Source of the DNA: Marsupella aquatica
Lineage: Eukaryota; Marchantiophyta
NCBI GenBank assembly: GCA_973895155.1
Contig: OZ316891.1
Location: 24,366,001-24,430,000, forward strand
Length of the DNA stretch: 64,000 nucleotides
Reading direction: 5' to 3'
In this document: in pieces, positions 46,514 through 58,878 of the stretch
Layout: each line of letters starts with the position of its first letter
Position numbering within the stretch: position 1 is the first letter of the stretch
The notes under the pieces: generated by a model
The model's input: the letters and a program-made list of their open reading frames with translations, nothing else
What the model was told of the DNA's origin: nothing
The model's database searches: none
Position numbers and translations under genes: made by a program

Positions 46514-47508
46514 GTCGATCAAAGCAAGCGTACCCCTTGATGATAATGTTGGTGTGGCTTGCAAGGTACGCTTTCCCTTCAAGGTATAGGGTCAAGATCC
46601 TTTGGCGCTCCATCTCCTCGTGGAATTCTTGGCAAAGAAGGAGGCCCACTTTCTAGGCTGATAGTTCTCAACCTGGATTACCGGGGCGACGGATATCTCA
46701 CCCTGTGGCTCCATCATGTGGAGGGCGTACCGCTAGAATTCCAGCTGCTCTCCTATCTCTGGGATGAGGCACGTCCTCATTAGGAAGCCGTTGTCTACCA
46801 AACCCTCGGGCGCAAAGCTCGAGGATTGGTACTTTGCTCCCTTGCCTCCTTGGGCCCGTGACTCCACCTGGTTCTGACCCTCGGGTAAGCCAAAGATGAG
46901 CTTAAGCCGCTCCTCACTCAAAGACATCACCCGTCCGTGCGTACGGGTCTGTTGTCGGGCCTTGTCAAAGTTCTGGATGAACTCTGTCATGTCTTGCTCG
47001 TAGTACCTGCAAGTGTTCCAAGGGAGGGCGGCGAGATGTTCAAACCCTTAGGTTTGTAGGTACGTTGCATGCTTTGGATGGAGGATGTTCTTGTGCACAT
47101 TCTCTCCCATGCGATGCAGGGTCAATTTGGCCACGGTGATGATGGCCAGGGTAGACCAGATACTACAGCCGGTTCCTTCCTCTTCAGTCCCCAAGAGTTG
47201 TTCCTAGGATGGCTCGTAGAAGGGGACATCTCCCCGTCCTCCCTATTTGGTAGGGGTAGCGCGACCACAATCAGAACTGGTGCTGGGGCTGCTACGATTA
47301 CCATGTCATCTATCAAAGCCGTCTCTCGGGTCCGGGTTTGTGCGGGTGGTGACGTGTTACCTGGCCCATGTTGGCCTGCCCCTCGTGGTCTCCGGTTCAG
47401 GGGAGGATGAGCCTCCTTGTCCTTGAAACTGATGTTCACTGCGTTTACCACGGATTGTACCCGGAGGGGTGGTGCAACCGGTGGTGGAGATCGGCTTGGC
47501 TTAGCCAA
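46514..47508 (-). pseudogene. Coiled-coil protein of unknown family, 5' part
   Basis: The 47508-47122 segment is Pro-rich (NRRPRGAGQHGPGNTSPPAQ). A frame then runs HRMGENVHKNILHPKHATYL, a TAA, then LAALPWNTCRYYEQDM and TEFIQNFDKARQQTRTHGRV, and ends at the copia II insertion with IIIKGYACFDRQT. At least two stops (a TAA near 47050 and one near 46733) make it a pseudogene. It joins 40401-39189 once copia II is removed. Function is unknown. Confidence 0.45.
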
Positions 47509-49255
47509 GGTGGTGTCTGTGATGGTGCCGATGAGTCGGCGACGGTTGTAGCTAGGGGCGGCGCCATAGGATTCAGCAAGTCTGAGGGGAAGCCAAGTGA
47601 TGTCAGGATAGATGACTCACCCATATTCAACTACCAAATTGATAGTCTAGGAAAGACTGAACTTTGGTAGGGATATGGTCAAAGTGATGCCGCTGCAAGT
47701 CTATTGTGCTCGGGATCTTGAAGACCTCGTCCGAAAGTCAAAGGAGCGCTTCCTTGAAGCCGAGGTACTTTGTACCGTCAAAGAAGAATTTGGCAATCTT
47801 GTCGTCTTGACAAAACTTGCTCTAGAACGGGAGGCTGAAGTCGCCATTGTAGTGAGAACGCCCGGCTAGACGGATGAGTCGTTCGTACTGTCTTTCGGCT
47901 TTGTACCGGTGCGGGTTGAATTCGGCAAGCAACTTTGCTAGATGATTTCCAATGGACAAAAATTGAAGCCAAAAACAAAGGGCTGAACTGGACACAGTCG
48001 TGACAGACATACAGGGAATGGCGGTGGATGACTAAGGAGCAAATGGGCGAGCTGGGATCAAAGCTGGCGCGAGGAGTGAAGTGTTGATGTAACGCAAGAG
48101 AATGACTTGCCTTTTATACCTTGAGGAGTCGTCGGCCAATCGGCCCCTCCTCCTTTCTGATAGGCCGAGCCTTTCACACTTGCAATGTACCGACCACTTT
48201 GCAGGTTCGGATCAGGGCGTGTTAGAGAGCCGCCTCCTTGATCCGTTATACGGACCTGAGGTAGACGTCCATAACATGCTCGTAACCCAACGGTACGGGT
48301 GGCGCTCTGCCGCCAGCTCGAGCGTGAATGCTTCTTATTGACTAATGGTGTCCTATGTTTCATGATTACTACCTACTTTAGTGTCGTTATGCTAATAACT
48401 ATGGACTACTAAGTCCGTAGCACGCGTGCTGAGCACGGATTAAGCTGGATTACTCATTACCAGCCGTGCTGGCGGCGTCACAATATAGATCACTCCAAAC
48501 AAACTAAAAGAGATGGAAGAAGTGACGCATTAAAAAGAGGGGAAACACTAAGCCAACCCTGAATTCTAATTTTTTATAGCATTTGAAATACTTTCAAAAC
48601 AAAGCTTGAGAAGGCCAGCACAAGAGACGAAAGAAGCCAAAGGGGAGTTCCTCCCCAACTACTGCATGTTAATACACAGGGATTTCCTTTCATTAATAAA
48701 GAACGGTATTAACTAGAAAAGGAAAAGAAGTATTTCTTCATAAAAGAAATCACACTATTTCTTATGTCCAAAAAGCTTATAAATGCCTAACTTGCCCACC
48801 ATGACATTTCATACAATAATTGATTTAAGGAACAAACATATTATTAAAAGGGAAGGAAAGACATAAGAACAAAAAAAACACTTATTGGAAATTTCTGCAT
48901 GCAAGAATTGCCCAATTAATTTCATAAATTCAGGGGGAGATATTTTTCCCCACGGTGCCTACTGCACATAAAAGCTCTGTGCCTACTATACATGGGAGCA
49001 AATGGGTGCCTATTGCACACTCACGCAGAAAGGAAAAATATTTGATAACTTGAGGGGGAGACCTCAAGAAAGGCTTGGCCCCAAGCAATAGAACCCATGG
49101 GATGTGCCTACTGTGCCTTTTTTGCACCAATCAATATTTAACAATGGAACTATATTCTATGAATTGGAACCATATGGCCAATTCTGAAAAATGAAGAATC
49201 TTTATAAATACACGATTGGACAGGATGTTCACACATTCACTCACTAATATTGGAG
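47509..49255. other. No gene recognised; AT-rich repeat-like sequence
   Basis: 47.5-48.4 kb has scattered short open frames with no domain. 48.5-49.25 kb is AT-rich, with two GGGGGAGA tracts (48934, 49053) and repeated TGCCTACTGCACA/TGTGCCTACT phrases, as in worn LTR ends. The last 5 bp (49256-49260) are the copia III duplication. Confidence 0.45.
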
Positions 49256-49260
49256 GACAT

Positions 49261-49588
49261 TGTAGAGGTTAACTCAGTCTTGGGTTGAACTATGGTTAGT
49301 ATGTTAACTAGGGTTAGAGTGTTAACCCTAGTTGAAGAGATTGGTCCTTATCTCTTCAACTTGTATGTGGTGTGAGAACACACAAGAGAGTTCTAAAAAG
49401 AGAGAACATAGTGATACAACAAGAGATGAGAGCTTGAAGAGATGAGAGTTATGGTGATGCTTGAGTAGACATATAACCGTTAATAAAGCTTGGTCTTCCC
49501 GTGGACGTAGACAACTTTGAGGCGAACCACATAACTATTGAGCACGTGTATGTTTGGAGTGTTTTTCCTGATCTGATTTCTCCCCACA
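49261..49588 (+). repeat. Copia III 5' LTR
   Basis: 328 bp, TGTAGAGG...CTCCCCACA, the partner of 32537-32864. The primer-binding site TGGTATCAGAGC follows at 49591-49602. Confidence 0.95.
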
Positions 49589-50759
49589 ATTGGTATCAGA
49601 GCTCAGTTTTTTTTCAATTGATTAGGAACTCCATAGAACTTGCTTCAAGCAAAGCGAACAGCGGATGATTTCCTCTTCAAAGCGGAGCTATTGAAAGAAG
49701 ATCGGACTCAATCTTCTCACAAGTGTGGAGCACACAACCAGGGACTCATTTCAGTGAAGCAATGAAGGCCTGAGGTCAGAAACGGAAACAATTGTAAGTG
49801 ACAGTTTTCAATTTACGTTATCGGGCAAGAGATAAGGTCAATTTCTCAGATCAGTCTTTTTGATTGTTCTATCGGGACTTGAAACTGAGATACGCTTGAG
49901 CGCCTTGTCTTTCTAGATGTTTCGATATCAACATCGTTGAATTCCGTCAAACGGTTGAGAAGCAATCTTAATTTCAATTCTCGTTTTTTGAGCTCGAAAT
50001 TTTGGCTATGGCGGATAACTTAATATCAGTCACTTTCACCGAATTTTTTCTCCCTCATTACTCCACCTTTTTGCAAGTTCTGTATATCAATCTTGATGCC
50101 CTCAAAGTCTAGTTTCTGAATCTGAAATCAGAATTGGATTTCGTCAAAAACTAAGACGGGAATTTGAGTGAATCCGCCGAGGGGTATTTTCTGCCGCGAG
50201 TAGTCGCGACTTGCGCGGGCGTGCAAGGAGGTCGAAAAGTTCGAGGAGGCCTTTCTAGGGCTCGACAGGGCTCGGGCAGGGGGAAGTGCCCCCTGTGAAG
50301 TCCCCCACAGGAGCTGTACAAGGGCGGACGGAATTTCCCAAAAAGATTCTTTTCCAGAGGCTTAAAGTTTTACCGGAGGTCAAAGATTCCGAGCGGCAAT
50401 AAAATCGGATCAACTTGAACTTTTGGAGAGGCGTACTTGGGGAAGCTAGGCAAGTATTGGTGCATTCAATTCTGAAAAAGTATACTAGTGGAATCTTTGG
50501 TATAAGAGATTCCCTCGAGGGGTAATTATTTCATCTTTTACCCCCTCCGGTCGGAGTAAAAATTCTCGGCACTCGAGAGTCCATTTGACAAACCGTTTTC
50601 AGAATTCGGAGTGTTACCTTGTGGGCTACACATAGGAGTGATCAATTTCAAAATTCACCAACTTTAATTTTTTGGCCTTATTTTCACACCCCACATCTGA
50701 GCATTCAACATTTATTTCTTGTCGGAAGGCGACTCCACACTACATTTGGCATTCCAGCG
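49589..50759 (+). other. Copia III untranslated leader
   Basis: A 1.17-kb leader between the primer-binding site and gag. No gene is seen. It is longer than in many copia elements and would hold packaging signals by family analogy. Confidence 0.6.
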
Positions 50760-53518
50760 ATGGCGACTACTAGGATTGGAGGTCAAAGGTTTGAGGTGAA
50801 AAAATTTGATGGTCGGATGGACTATACAATGTGGGAACGTAACGTGAGGGATGCACTTAGGGCGATGGGCCTAGGCAAGGTACTAAGATCTCATCCCAAG
50901 GAGATGGAAGATGATGATTGGCATGATCTCCAGGATCAAGCGGTAAGTATTGTTGGCATGTACCTGAAAAACAATGTGAAGAAGCAGTTTGAGGAAAAAG
51001 CAACACAAACGGTGACGGACTTGTTTCAAGCATTGCGCAACAAGTACTACAAGAAGGAGATGTCAAACCAAATGTATGCAAGCCTGAAGCTCATGAAATT
51101 CAAAATGGCTGATGGAGTCAAGATTCAAGATCATATCGATCAGTTCAATGATCTTGTGGTTGACCTATAGAATTTGGGGGAGCATTTGAGCGAAGAAAAG
51201 AAAGCCTTACAACTCTTGAGCTCACTACCACCTTCATACCAATCTTTGTCTCGAGTTCTTCTATTCCGTGATAAGACAACTATATCCTACAATGATGTGG
51301 TGAGTGCCCTGTTGACCGATGACATGCAGTCTAAGCTGGTTTCTTCAGCTCATCCTACCTCAACCTCATCATCAACAGCACTGTTGGTAGAAAGAGGCAA
51401 ATCAAGGGAGTCATCTCATGAAAACAAAAGGTTTAACCCACTTCCCATGGAGCGAGGAAGGTTCCACAACCGATCTTTTGGTAGGAGGAGGTTTAGATCC
51501 AGATCTAGATCTCGATCCAAATCACCATCCAAGTCTACTCGTGAGATAAAGTGTTGGAAGTGTGACAAAGTGGGCCACATGAAGAAGGATTGTCGAGTCA
51601 AAGACACATTCAAGGAAGTTGCCGGTTCTTCAGCCCAAGTAGTTGTTCGAGAAGAGGATAATGAAGAATTTGCATTGTGTACCACTTCCCAAGTTGAGGA
51701 TTGTCAATGGATCTTGGATTCCGCTTGCTCGTATCACATGTGCTATATGCGTGAACTTTTCTCATCCTACACTCCTTTCAATGGATCCGTTTTGATGGGA
51801 AATAATCATTCTTGCAAAGTTTTAGGGATTGGATCCGTAAAGATTCAACTACCCGGTGGCAAGTACTGTACTCTATCAAATGTCAGACACATTCCAGAAA
51901 TGTGTAAGAATTTGATTTCTCTTGGCTACTTGGATGCAAAGGGTTATCAATGGAGTGCAATTGATGGGGTGTTAACAGTCACGCATGGATCAATTGAAGT
52001 TCTTATTGGCAAGAGGAAAAGAAACATCTATGTCTTGGAAGACACCACACTTCTTGCCGAAGTCAATTTGGTCACATCTCAGGAGGAGAAAATCAATTTA
52101 TGGCATGCTCGGCTTGGTCACATGAGTGAAAAAATTTTGGAAATCCTACACAAGCGACATCTCCTACCAGGATTGCAAGCATGCAAGTTGAGTTTTTGTG
52201 ATCATTGCATTGTCGGCAAGAAAACAAGAACTCCATTTCCGACTGCCATTCATCATTCTAAAGTTGTACTTGAGTATATTCATTCCGATGTGTGGGGTCC
52301 TGTTCCGATTTCCTCACATTCAGGAAAACAATACTATGTATCATTTATCGATGATTACTCAAGGTTTGTTTGGATTTATTTCATTGCCCATAAGTTTGAA
52401 GTGCTTTCCATCTTCAAACAATGGGTAGCTCAAGTTGAGACAAAGACTGCAAAGAATGTGAGATATCTACGATCAGATAATGGTGGTGAATACACCTCTG
52501 GCGAGTTCAACATGTATTGTGCAAGTAAGGGAATTACTCACCATCTCACAACTGTGTACACTCCTGAGCAAAATGGTGTTGCTGAGCGACTCAACCGCAC
52601 ATTGTTGGAGCGAGCAAGGAGCATGTTGAGCCACTCTAAATTGCCACAAATCTTTTGGGCGGAAGCTATCAACATAGCTGCTTATCTAGTAAATCTCTCT
52701 CCTAGTCGGGCAATTACTTACAAAACCCCCTTTGAGCTATGGCACAATCGACCTGCTGATTATTCAACGCTTAGGGTTTTTGGCTGTGAAGCATATGCAC
52801 ATGTTCCTAGCAACAATAGGACTAAGCTAGATCCTAGAGCCCATAAATGCATTTTTCTTGGTTATCAGCGTGAAGTTAAAGGTTATCGGTTGTGGGATCC
52901 AGTTGATTGCAAGTTACTTGTTAGTCGGGATGTATCCTTCAATGAAGAAAAATCATTGAAGGAGGGGGAGATAGATCAATTTCCTACTACTAACAAAGAG
53001 CAATCTCCTCCTCTAGAGGATATAAGGGGAAAGGATGTGTCAGATAATGAATATGTTGACACCACTGTAAGGCAAAGCACACTACAATCAGATCAGCCAG
53101 AGTCTTCAGTGCAAAGAGAAACTCGAAAACATCAAGCCCGGGAAAGGTATGGAACTTGGCTTCCTTCTGATCAAGTGGATTTGGATGAAGAATCTATTGA
53201 TGCATTGGTGACAGAAGATGGAGATCCATCCTCATTTCGAGAGGTCCTAGCTTCTATGGAGAAGCAACAGTGGCAGGTGGCGATGCGCATGGAAATGAAA
53301 TCACTTCATGATAACAAGACTTGGGAACTCACAAGTCTACCTAGTGACAAGCAGGCTATTGACAGCAAGTGGGTGTATAGGAAGAAAGATGGACCCACGG
53401 AGGATGCTGAGAAGATATTTAAGGCTCGGTTGGTAGCCAAGGGTTTTACTCAACAGAAAGGTATAGACTACAATGAGGTTTTTTCACCCGTAGCAAAGTA
53501 TTCAACAATACGTTTGCT
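50760..53518 (+). CDS. Copia III gag-protease-integrase-RT start, 5' half of a split gene
   Basis: The start at 50760 gives MATTRIGGQRFEVKKFDGRM, the usual copia gag opening. One frame runs 2.76 kb, broken only by a TAG at 51168-51170 (CAG-to-TAG type). Gag ends with an Arg/Ser tract and CCHC knuckle CWKCDKVGHMKKDC. Protease has WILDSACSYHMC, and integrase has LWHARLGHMSEK, SDNGGEYTSGEF and EQNGVAERLNRT. The RT N-terminus RLVAKGFTQQKGIDYNEVFS runs to YSTIRLL, then stops abruptly at the inversion breakpoint. The remaining RT and RNase H are at 34334-33059 on the other strand. Confidence 0.93.
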
Positions 53519-54230
53519 CGTGCAATGTAATGCACTGTGCTTCGCCCTCTAGATGTTGTTGTACTGTGCCCACGGCCCATACCCCAAGCAGCAAGTCCAC
53601 CTCTCTTAGCCTGCAAGAACATATGTGCAAGGACAATAAACTTAAAAGAAGTAACTTCCTCTGACTTGCCACACTCACATGAGCCAAACATATCACTACT
53701 GTGATACACTACTTCAACACTTCATTACCACAATTTTCCTGGGCTCCTCGACAGTACGCTTGCCCTGCCCATATTCTTCATCATCTGCATCGGGCTCCTC
53801 CTATGGATAGTACTCTACATCATCAAATTCCTTATGGTTTTCACCGGACCCAACATCTTGCCCATCATCTGCAGAATCTGCCATCGATGGAATGTCCTTC
53901 ATTGCTAGTCTCTCACTGCGTCGCCGAGGTCCACTTGCACTGTCACTAATGCTTTGCCTAGCCCTTCTGTGCACTACACTTCTCCTGTCTGGGAGCCTGC
54001 AAGCCATCCAAAAGCAACATCCATTGAACAACTCTAGTAAACATAGCTACATTCATTCCAATTAATGAGCAAAGTCTGGATAGGTTTTGTGGATGATAAT
54101 TGTTCCCTTACAAAGCGGAAAATCCTTGTCTGAGCTCAGCTCCCAAAGCTGCCAGCCTCTCATCAACATATGCTGCACGTATCATGGCTTGCTTTTCAGA
54201 CTCACTCATCTCATCATCATCTTCTTCCAT
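53519..54230 (-). pseudogene. CACTA element second ORF (TnpA-like), 5' exons
   Basis: Exon 1 (54230-54112) begins MEEDDDEMSESEKQAM and ends at a GTAAGG donor. Exon 2 starts at 53996 and encodes a basic, Arg/Ser-rich part (RRSVVHRRARQSISDSASG) and then an acidic part. It contains in-frame stops at about 53800 and 53708. A later exon (53610-53519) is Gly/Arg/Thr-rich and ends at the breakpoint with TVHYIAR. Joined to 34342 it continues in frame as VGRAGHISPPPP. It lies 38 bp downstream of the TNP2 gene on the same strand, the usual CACTA order. Confidence 0.65.
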
Positions 54231-54267
54231 CCTATTCAATGACAAACATTATTGCATACGCATGGTG

Positions 54268-57200
54268 TCAGGCCGGCTCAGCCTCTACAAATGGCTCCTC
54301 ACCCTCCCAAGCATCCACCCGTGTTAGAGGAACATACTCTGTGCTTGTCTGAACAGTACCAACGTCTCCAGTACGTGGTTGTTCAAATGCACTATGTCTA
54401 TCTAAATGAAACTCTAGCTTTGAGCCTTCTACCCTACGATTTCTGGGTTGCTTATGACACACTACCCTCCAACCTGGGTTCTCTTCCACATCCAAGAAGA
54501 AGGCCTGCTCCACTTGACTGGGATACACAAAAGGCTGCTCCCATTCGGGCAACTTGGACTTGAAATTGGCAAGCAGAAAGCCATCCCGGTCTCTTTTCAT
54601 ACTGGCCCTGTTACCACGCCACACTTGTCTTACCCATTCACCCTTCATCAAAATTACAGGAGTGGATGTGGCTCCATAGTCAAGAAGCCAGATATCACTT
54701 AGTTCTCCTACATACCCCATCTGCAACACTCCACTACTTTCATCAGGGCTCTCATGCTGAAATACACAAATGAGCCCACAATCATATGTTACCCTGGAAG
54801 AAGTTGTTTCATCTCTCACTCTATAGTGATTGCCATATGCTGCCATCCGTTTGTAAGACTTTACCAGCAACCGTGGAGGATTGGAGAGGAGATAGACATT
54901 TGCATCCATATTAGGATGGCTTGCATGATGCTCTCGAACTGTGCATCTCAGCCATTCTGACATGCATGGGAATGTGGTAGGCGTGCTTGATTGAATAGCC
55001 TTTTGTGCCTCGTACTCCCTACACATATAAGTGCATGGATTTAGCAATCAGAGTAGATTCTATACATATCTGCAATTTAGAAACCAAGGGCAGCAAAGAA
55101 AATTGAAAACAAGTTACATACAGGGAGACCAAAGTAGGTACTCACTCCAGCCAGGGTTGTATTGCATCAGTGTTTTCCAGAATGTACTGATGAGCCAAGT
55201 CTCTAATTTTGATGGTCAGCTTCACTGTGGTTGCAGCACCTTGTAGGACTTCCCCAAACACCCCTTCTTCTTCATCAGAATTCCATACTCGCCTTGTCAC
55301 ATGCTCGTAATCTGCTAGGTACTCTGTGATGTAGCCCAGAGTTTCATCTTTTATATAACCCCAAGCCATACTTGCCTCTGGCCTATAGTAAGATCTCACA
55401 TGACCCTTCATCAACTTCATGTACCGCTCCAGGGGGTACAACCAGCGTGCTGTCACCGGCCCATACTGGTCTATTTCTTCCACAACATGGATGAGCAGAT
55501 GAGTCATTACATCAAAGAATGCAGGCGGGAAATATATTTCAAGATCACACAACAATAGTGCCACATCTTTCTTCAACTGGGGAAACTGTGCAGCATCCCA
55601 CACCTTCACACAAACTCTGCGGAACACATCACTCAGACGCTGTATAACTTTACGCACAGGCTCTTGCATGAGGCCCCTCAGGCACAATGGCAGGACTTGT
55701 TGCATCATGACATGGTAGTCATGGGTTTTCATACTACCAAATTGGAATTTGTTATCCTTCACATGCCTCTTGAATGCACTAGCATAATCTGTGGGAGCTC
55801 GGAGTGAACTCAGCCTTGATAAAAAGGTCTGCCACTCTGTGTCTGTGCAACAATATGGTGCTTGGTACTTCAAAAACATGTTTGCCCTGCTCTGGTGTTA
55901 TGTAAGCCAAAGGTGGGGTCGAATTCCCCTATCCTGTAGATCCATACGTACAGAGCCCGTGTCCTTTTCTCCACTCAAAAATTGGAGTAGACTCTCGCAT
56001 ATGTTCTTCTCTATGTGCATAACATCAATATTATGTTTGTTTGGATCAAACTCCTGCAACTCCAAAACATCAAGCAGTGAGCAAATCTCAATCTTCATAA
56101 TACATACATACTACTTCATACAATCTAACAACTAAATTGACTGAATCACATATATGGGTTGTTGGGGAGAGGAGCTTACTCGCCAATACTCCAGCTGCAA
56201 GTCCAAAATGAACTGTTGTTTCACACCATACAACCTTGCAGGATCCCGTACTCCATCCTCTGCTCCTCCATCTGCATCATACTGTGCCTTGGCAGCCCCC
56301 CAAGAACTTATTTGCTCCTTCTTCACTCGAGGTGGGGGACTGCGGAGCTCCGTGCGCTTGTTAAAATGTGCTATAAGATTGGGTCTACGTCTATAAGGGT
56401 GATCAGAGGGCAGAAATCGACGGTGACCAAGGTATTTGATACACTTCAAGGACTTTGAATAGTCACTTGTCACATGGGGGCCACATCTTGTGCAAGCTAA
56501 ATATCCTTTCCCAACCTGGCCTGCAATCATGCTATGGGCAGGGTAATCTGCAATAGTCAACATTACAATAGCTCTAAGCAAGAATGGATTGGCTTCACCA
56601 ATCCTCTGTAGCATATCATATGTGAGCACTCTAGTGTACCATAGCTTTCTCAGTTCCTCTACTAGAGGAGCGAGATACACATCTATATTGGCTACAACAG
56701 CACTGTCTAGCCCTGGAATCAACAATGCCAACATTACAAAGAACCGCTTTGTAGTCAACCATGGGGGAAGGTTGTAATTCAAAAGGGTTACAGGCCAACA
56801 AGAGTACGCATTGTTCTTCTCGCCAAATGGGTTCACCCCATCCAATGATAGCCCAAGCCTAACATTCCTTGTCTCCCTAGCAAACTCAGGATACGCATCA
56901 TCAATCAACTTCCATTGCTTTGAATCTCCAGCATGGCGTTGTAGCCCATCTCGACTTTTGTTCTTAGCTGTCCATGTCATCAACTCTGATATGGCACGGC
57001 TCCTGAACATTCTCTGCAGTCTGGGAATTATAGGAAAGTGACGGAGCACTTTTGCAGGTTGCTTGGACTTCCCATTGTTCCGGTACCTGTGCTTCCCACA
57101 TGTAGGGCATGTCAACTTCTTCTCATGTTCGTTTCTGAAAAGAACATGCCCATCAGGACAGACATGGATTGACTCATAGTTCAGCCCAAGTTTTGATATT

Positions 57201-57997
57201 AGTCCCTTTGCCTCGTACATGTTTTTTGGCACTAGATTACCTCCTGGCAGCACTGTTTTCTGCAAGAAGGCCAGAACCTTGGACACAAAGATGTTTGGCA
57301 CATTGTGGTTCCCACAAATATTCAGAAATATTAGCACAAATGCTAATTTGGAACAATTGCTTCCTGGGAACAGCGGATTGAAGGCCTCCTGAACTTCGGT
57401 TGGGGAGCCAAACATGGTGTCCACTCCAGCTGCAGCCTGTTGCCCAATCTCGAACTCATCTGAAGACTTGTGGTCATCACCCGGTGCAGTCTCAAACTCT
57501 TCTGCATCTTCCATGTCCTCCCGCATTGCATCCATGTCCTGGAAAATATCATGCACCATTTGTTGAACATTGATCCCTTTGTCTGCAGGCTGCTGAAGGA
57601 CTTCAGACCCACCCAATTGAGTCATCACATCTGCCAACCCACCAGTGAAGAACTGGTCTCGCCTTGCACTATTTGCATTCTCAAAGTCAGCCCTCCATTC
57701 CTCATCCGAAGAATCAGCCTCATTCGGATCGTTTGTAACACGCCAACGAGGGTGTCTCCCATGAATTGCCAAGTGCCCATGAATCTGCCTCAAGACTCTG
57801 GTGTGGGAGCCATTGCATTGAGTGCAAGGACATCTCATTCGTGAACTTGGACTTGACCGTGCCACTTTGGCCTGTTCCCGATTCCAGAGCTTCTGGTCGT
57901 GTTGGGAAACCCTCATTGGATGATGTAGAGGCAACCTGGCAGATGTTGGATGGGTCCAAGGGGGAGGGTGACCTATGGACACTCTTCTAGACTCCAT
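54268..57997 (-). pseudogene. CACTA (En/Spm) TNP2 transposase
   Basis: The exons are 57997-56180, 56053-55146 and 55018-54268, all with GT-AG borders and matching phase, for about 1160 codons. The N-terminal part has CPCTQCNGSHTRV (transposase-associated zinc region). The core has CPDGHVLFRNEHE with CPTCGKHRY, then LGLSLDGVNPFG and the TNP2 hallmark ADYPAHSMIAGQVGKGYLAC. Exon 2 has FDPNKHNIDVMHIEKNICES, SMKTHDYHVMMQQVLPLCLR and the DUF4218-like FPPAFFDVMTHLLIHVVEEI. Exon 3 is DUF4216-like (GYVGELSDIWLLDYGATSTP). A TAA at 55900-55898 is the only interruption seen. The family cuts and moves elements ending in CACTA. Confidence 0.88.
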
Positions 57998-58386
57998 CTT
58001 AGAGTTCAGAACACAGGCACTCAGATTTAATTATCATTTCATTATGAAAGTGGAAAATACATTTCTTGTATAGCTGTGTTCCGATGTTCACACAATCTAC
58101 CAAAACATATGACATGATACAGTGTAATAAATCATGCATAGACTTTCTACAACCACCAAAAAACAAACAAGAAAGGTTCCTGAATTGTGTACCTATTCTC
58201 AGGTCACACTGTAACAAAATTCCTAACTGTCTAAGGGTGTCACCTCCTTTGCTGTCCTCACTTATACTGCCTTAGTCTGCAATGGCCAACCAAGCACGTA
58301 CATCCATGACCATATCAGAGTCCAATCACCTATAGTCATAGACAAACGTGCTTGGCGTGAGAGCAGTATGAGATCTCCTCACGTTA
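57998..58386. other. Spacer between F-box-like gene and TNP2
   Basis: 390 bp with no gene recognised. No CACTA terminal repeat or AGTCAC array is seen, so the element does not appear to begin here. Confidence 0.5.
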
Positions 58387-58878
58387 TTACCAGAGTTCAT
58401 CTAGATACCCACCCTGTTCTCGATGGTAGTCACACCTGAGGTACACTGGCGTGTACATCAGGTCATCAAGGAGTATGCCCTGGGCATACCAGGGTGGGGT
58501 TCGATCTGTGCCTACAAGAAGTGGTTGTAATGCCCTCCACTGGGGGGAGCTAGCTACCAAGTCCCTCCATTGTGTGCTAATTAGTCTATATTTGCAAATG
58601 TCTTGTGCGTTTGACCACAGACGAATTATGGGCCACACATTCGACAGCATTATATCATCTGGCAAACCAGGCAACAAGGAAGTTCCCACAACATTATGCT
58701 CTTCTATTTCATCTGCTGAAAAATAAGATTCATCGTCTCTTGCATCCTCAGGCGGTGCCAAAATATGTTTCAACACCAACCCATGCAGGAGAGTCCAAAC
58801 AGTGGCCAGCCATGTGGCAACCCATAGGAGGAGCCTACATAGCATCGGGTGATCTAGGAAAGGCAACATACCCACCAA
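58387..58878 (-). CDS. F-box-like protein
   Basis: The frame is about 160 codons. The best start is near 58872 (MLPFLDHPM). A hydrophobic helix (LLLWVATWLATVWTLLHGL) near the N-terminus could be a membrane segment. Residues about 70-118 match the F-box pattern: LPGLPDDI, a hydrophobic stretch VWPIIRLW, then CKYRLISTQWRDLVASSPQW. F-box proteins bind SKP1 in SCF ubiquitin ligases. The C-terminal part is short, with no Kelch or LRR repeats seen. It is on the same strand as TNP2, 390 bp upstream. Extra upstream exons are possible. Confidence 0.55.
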   Translation of the reverse strand: MVGMLPFLDHPMLCRLLLWVATWLATVWTLLHGLVLKHILAPPEDARDDESYFSADEIEEHNVVGTSLLPGLPDDIMLSNVWPIIRLWSNAQDICKYRLISTQWRDLVASSPQWRALQPLLVGTDRTPPWYAQGILLDDLMYTPVYLRCDYHREQGGYLDELW

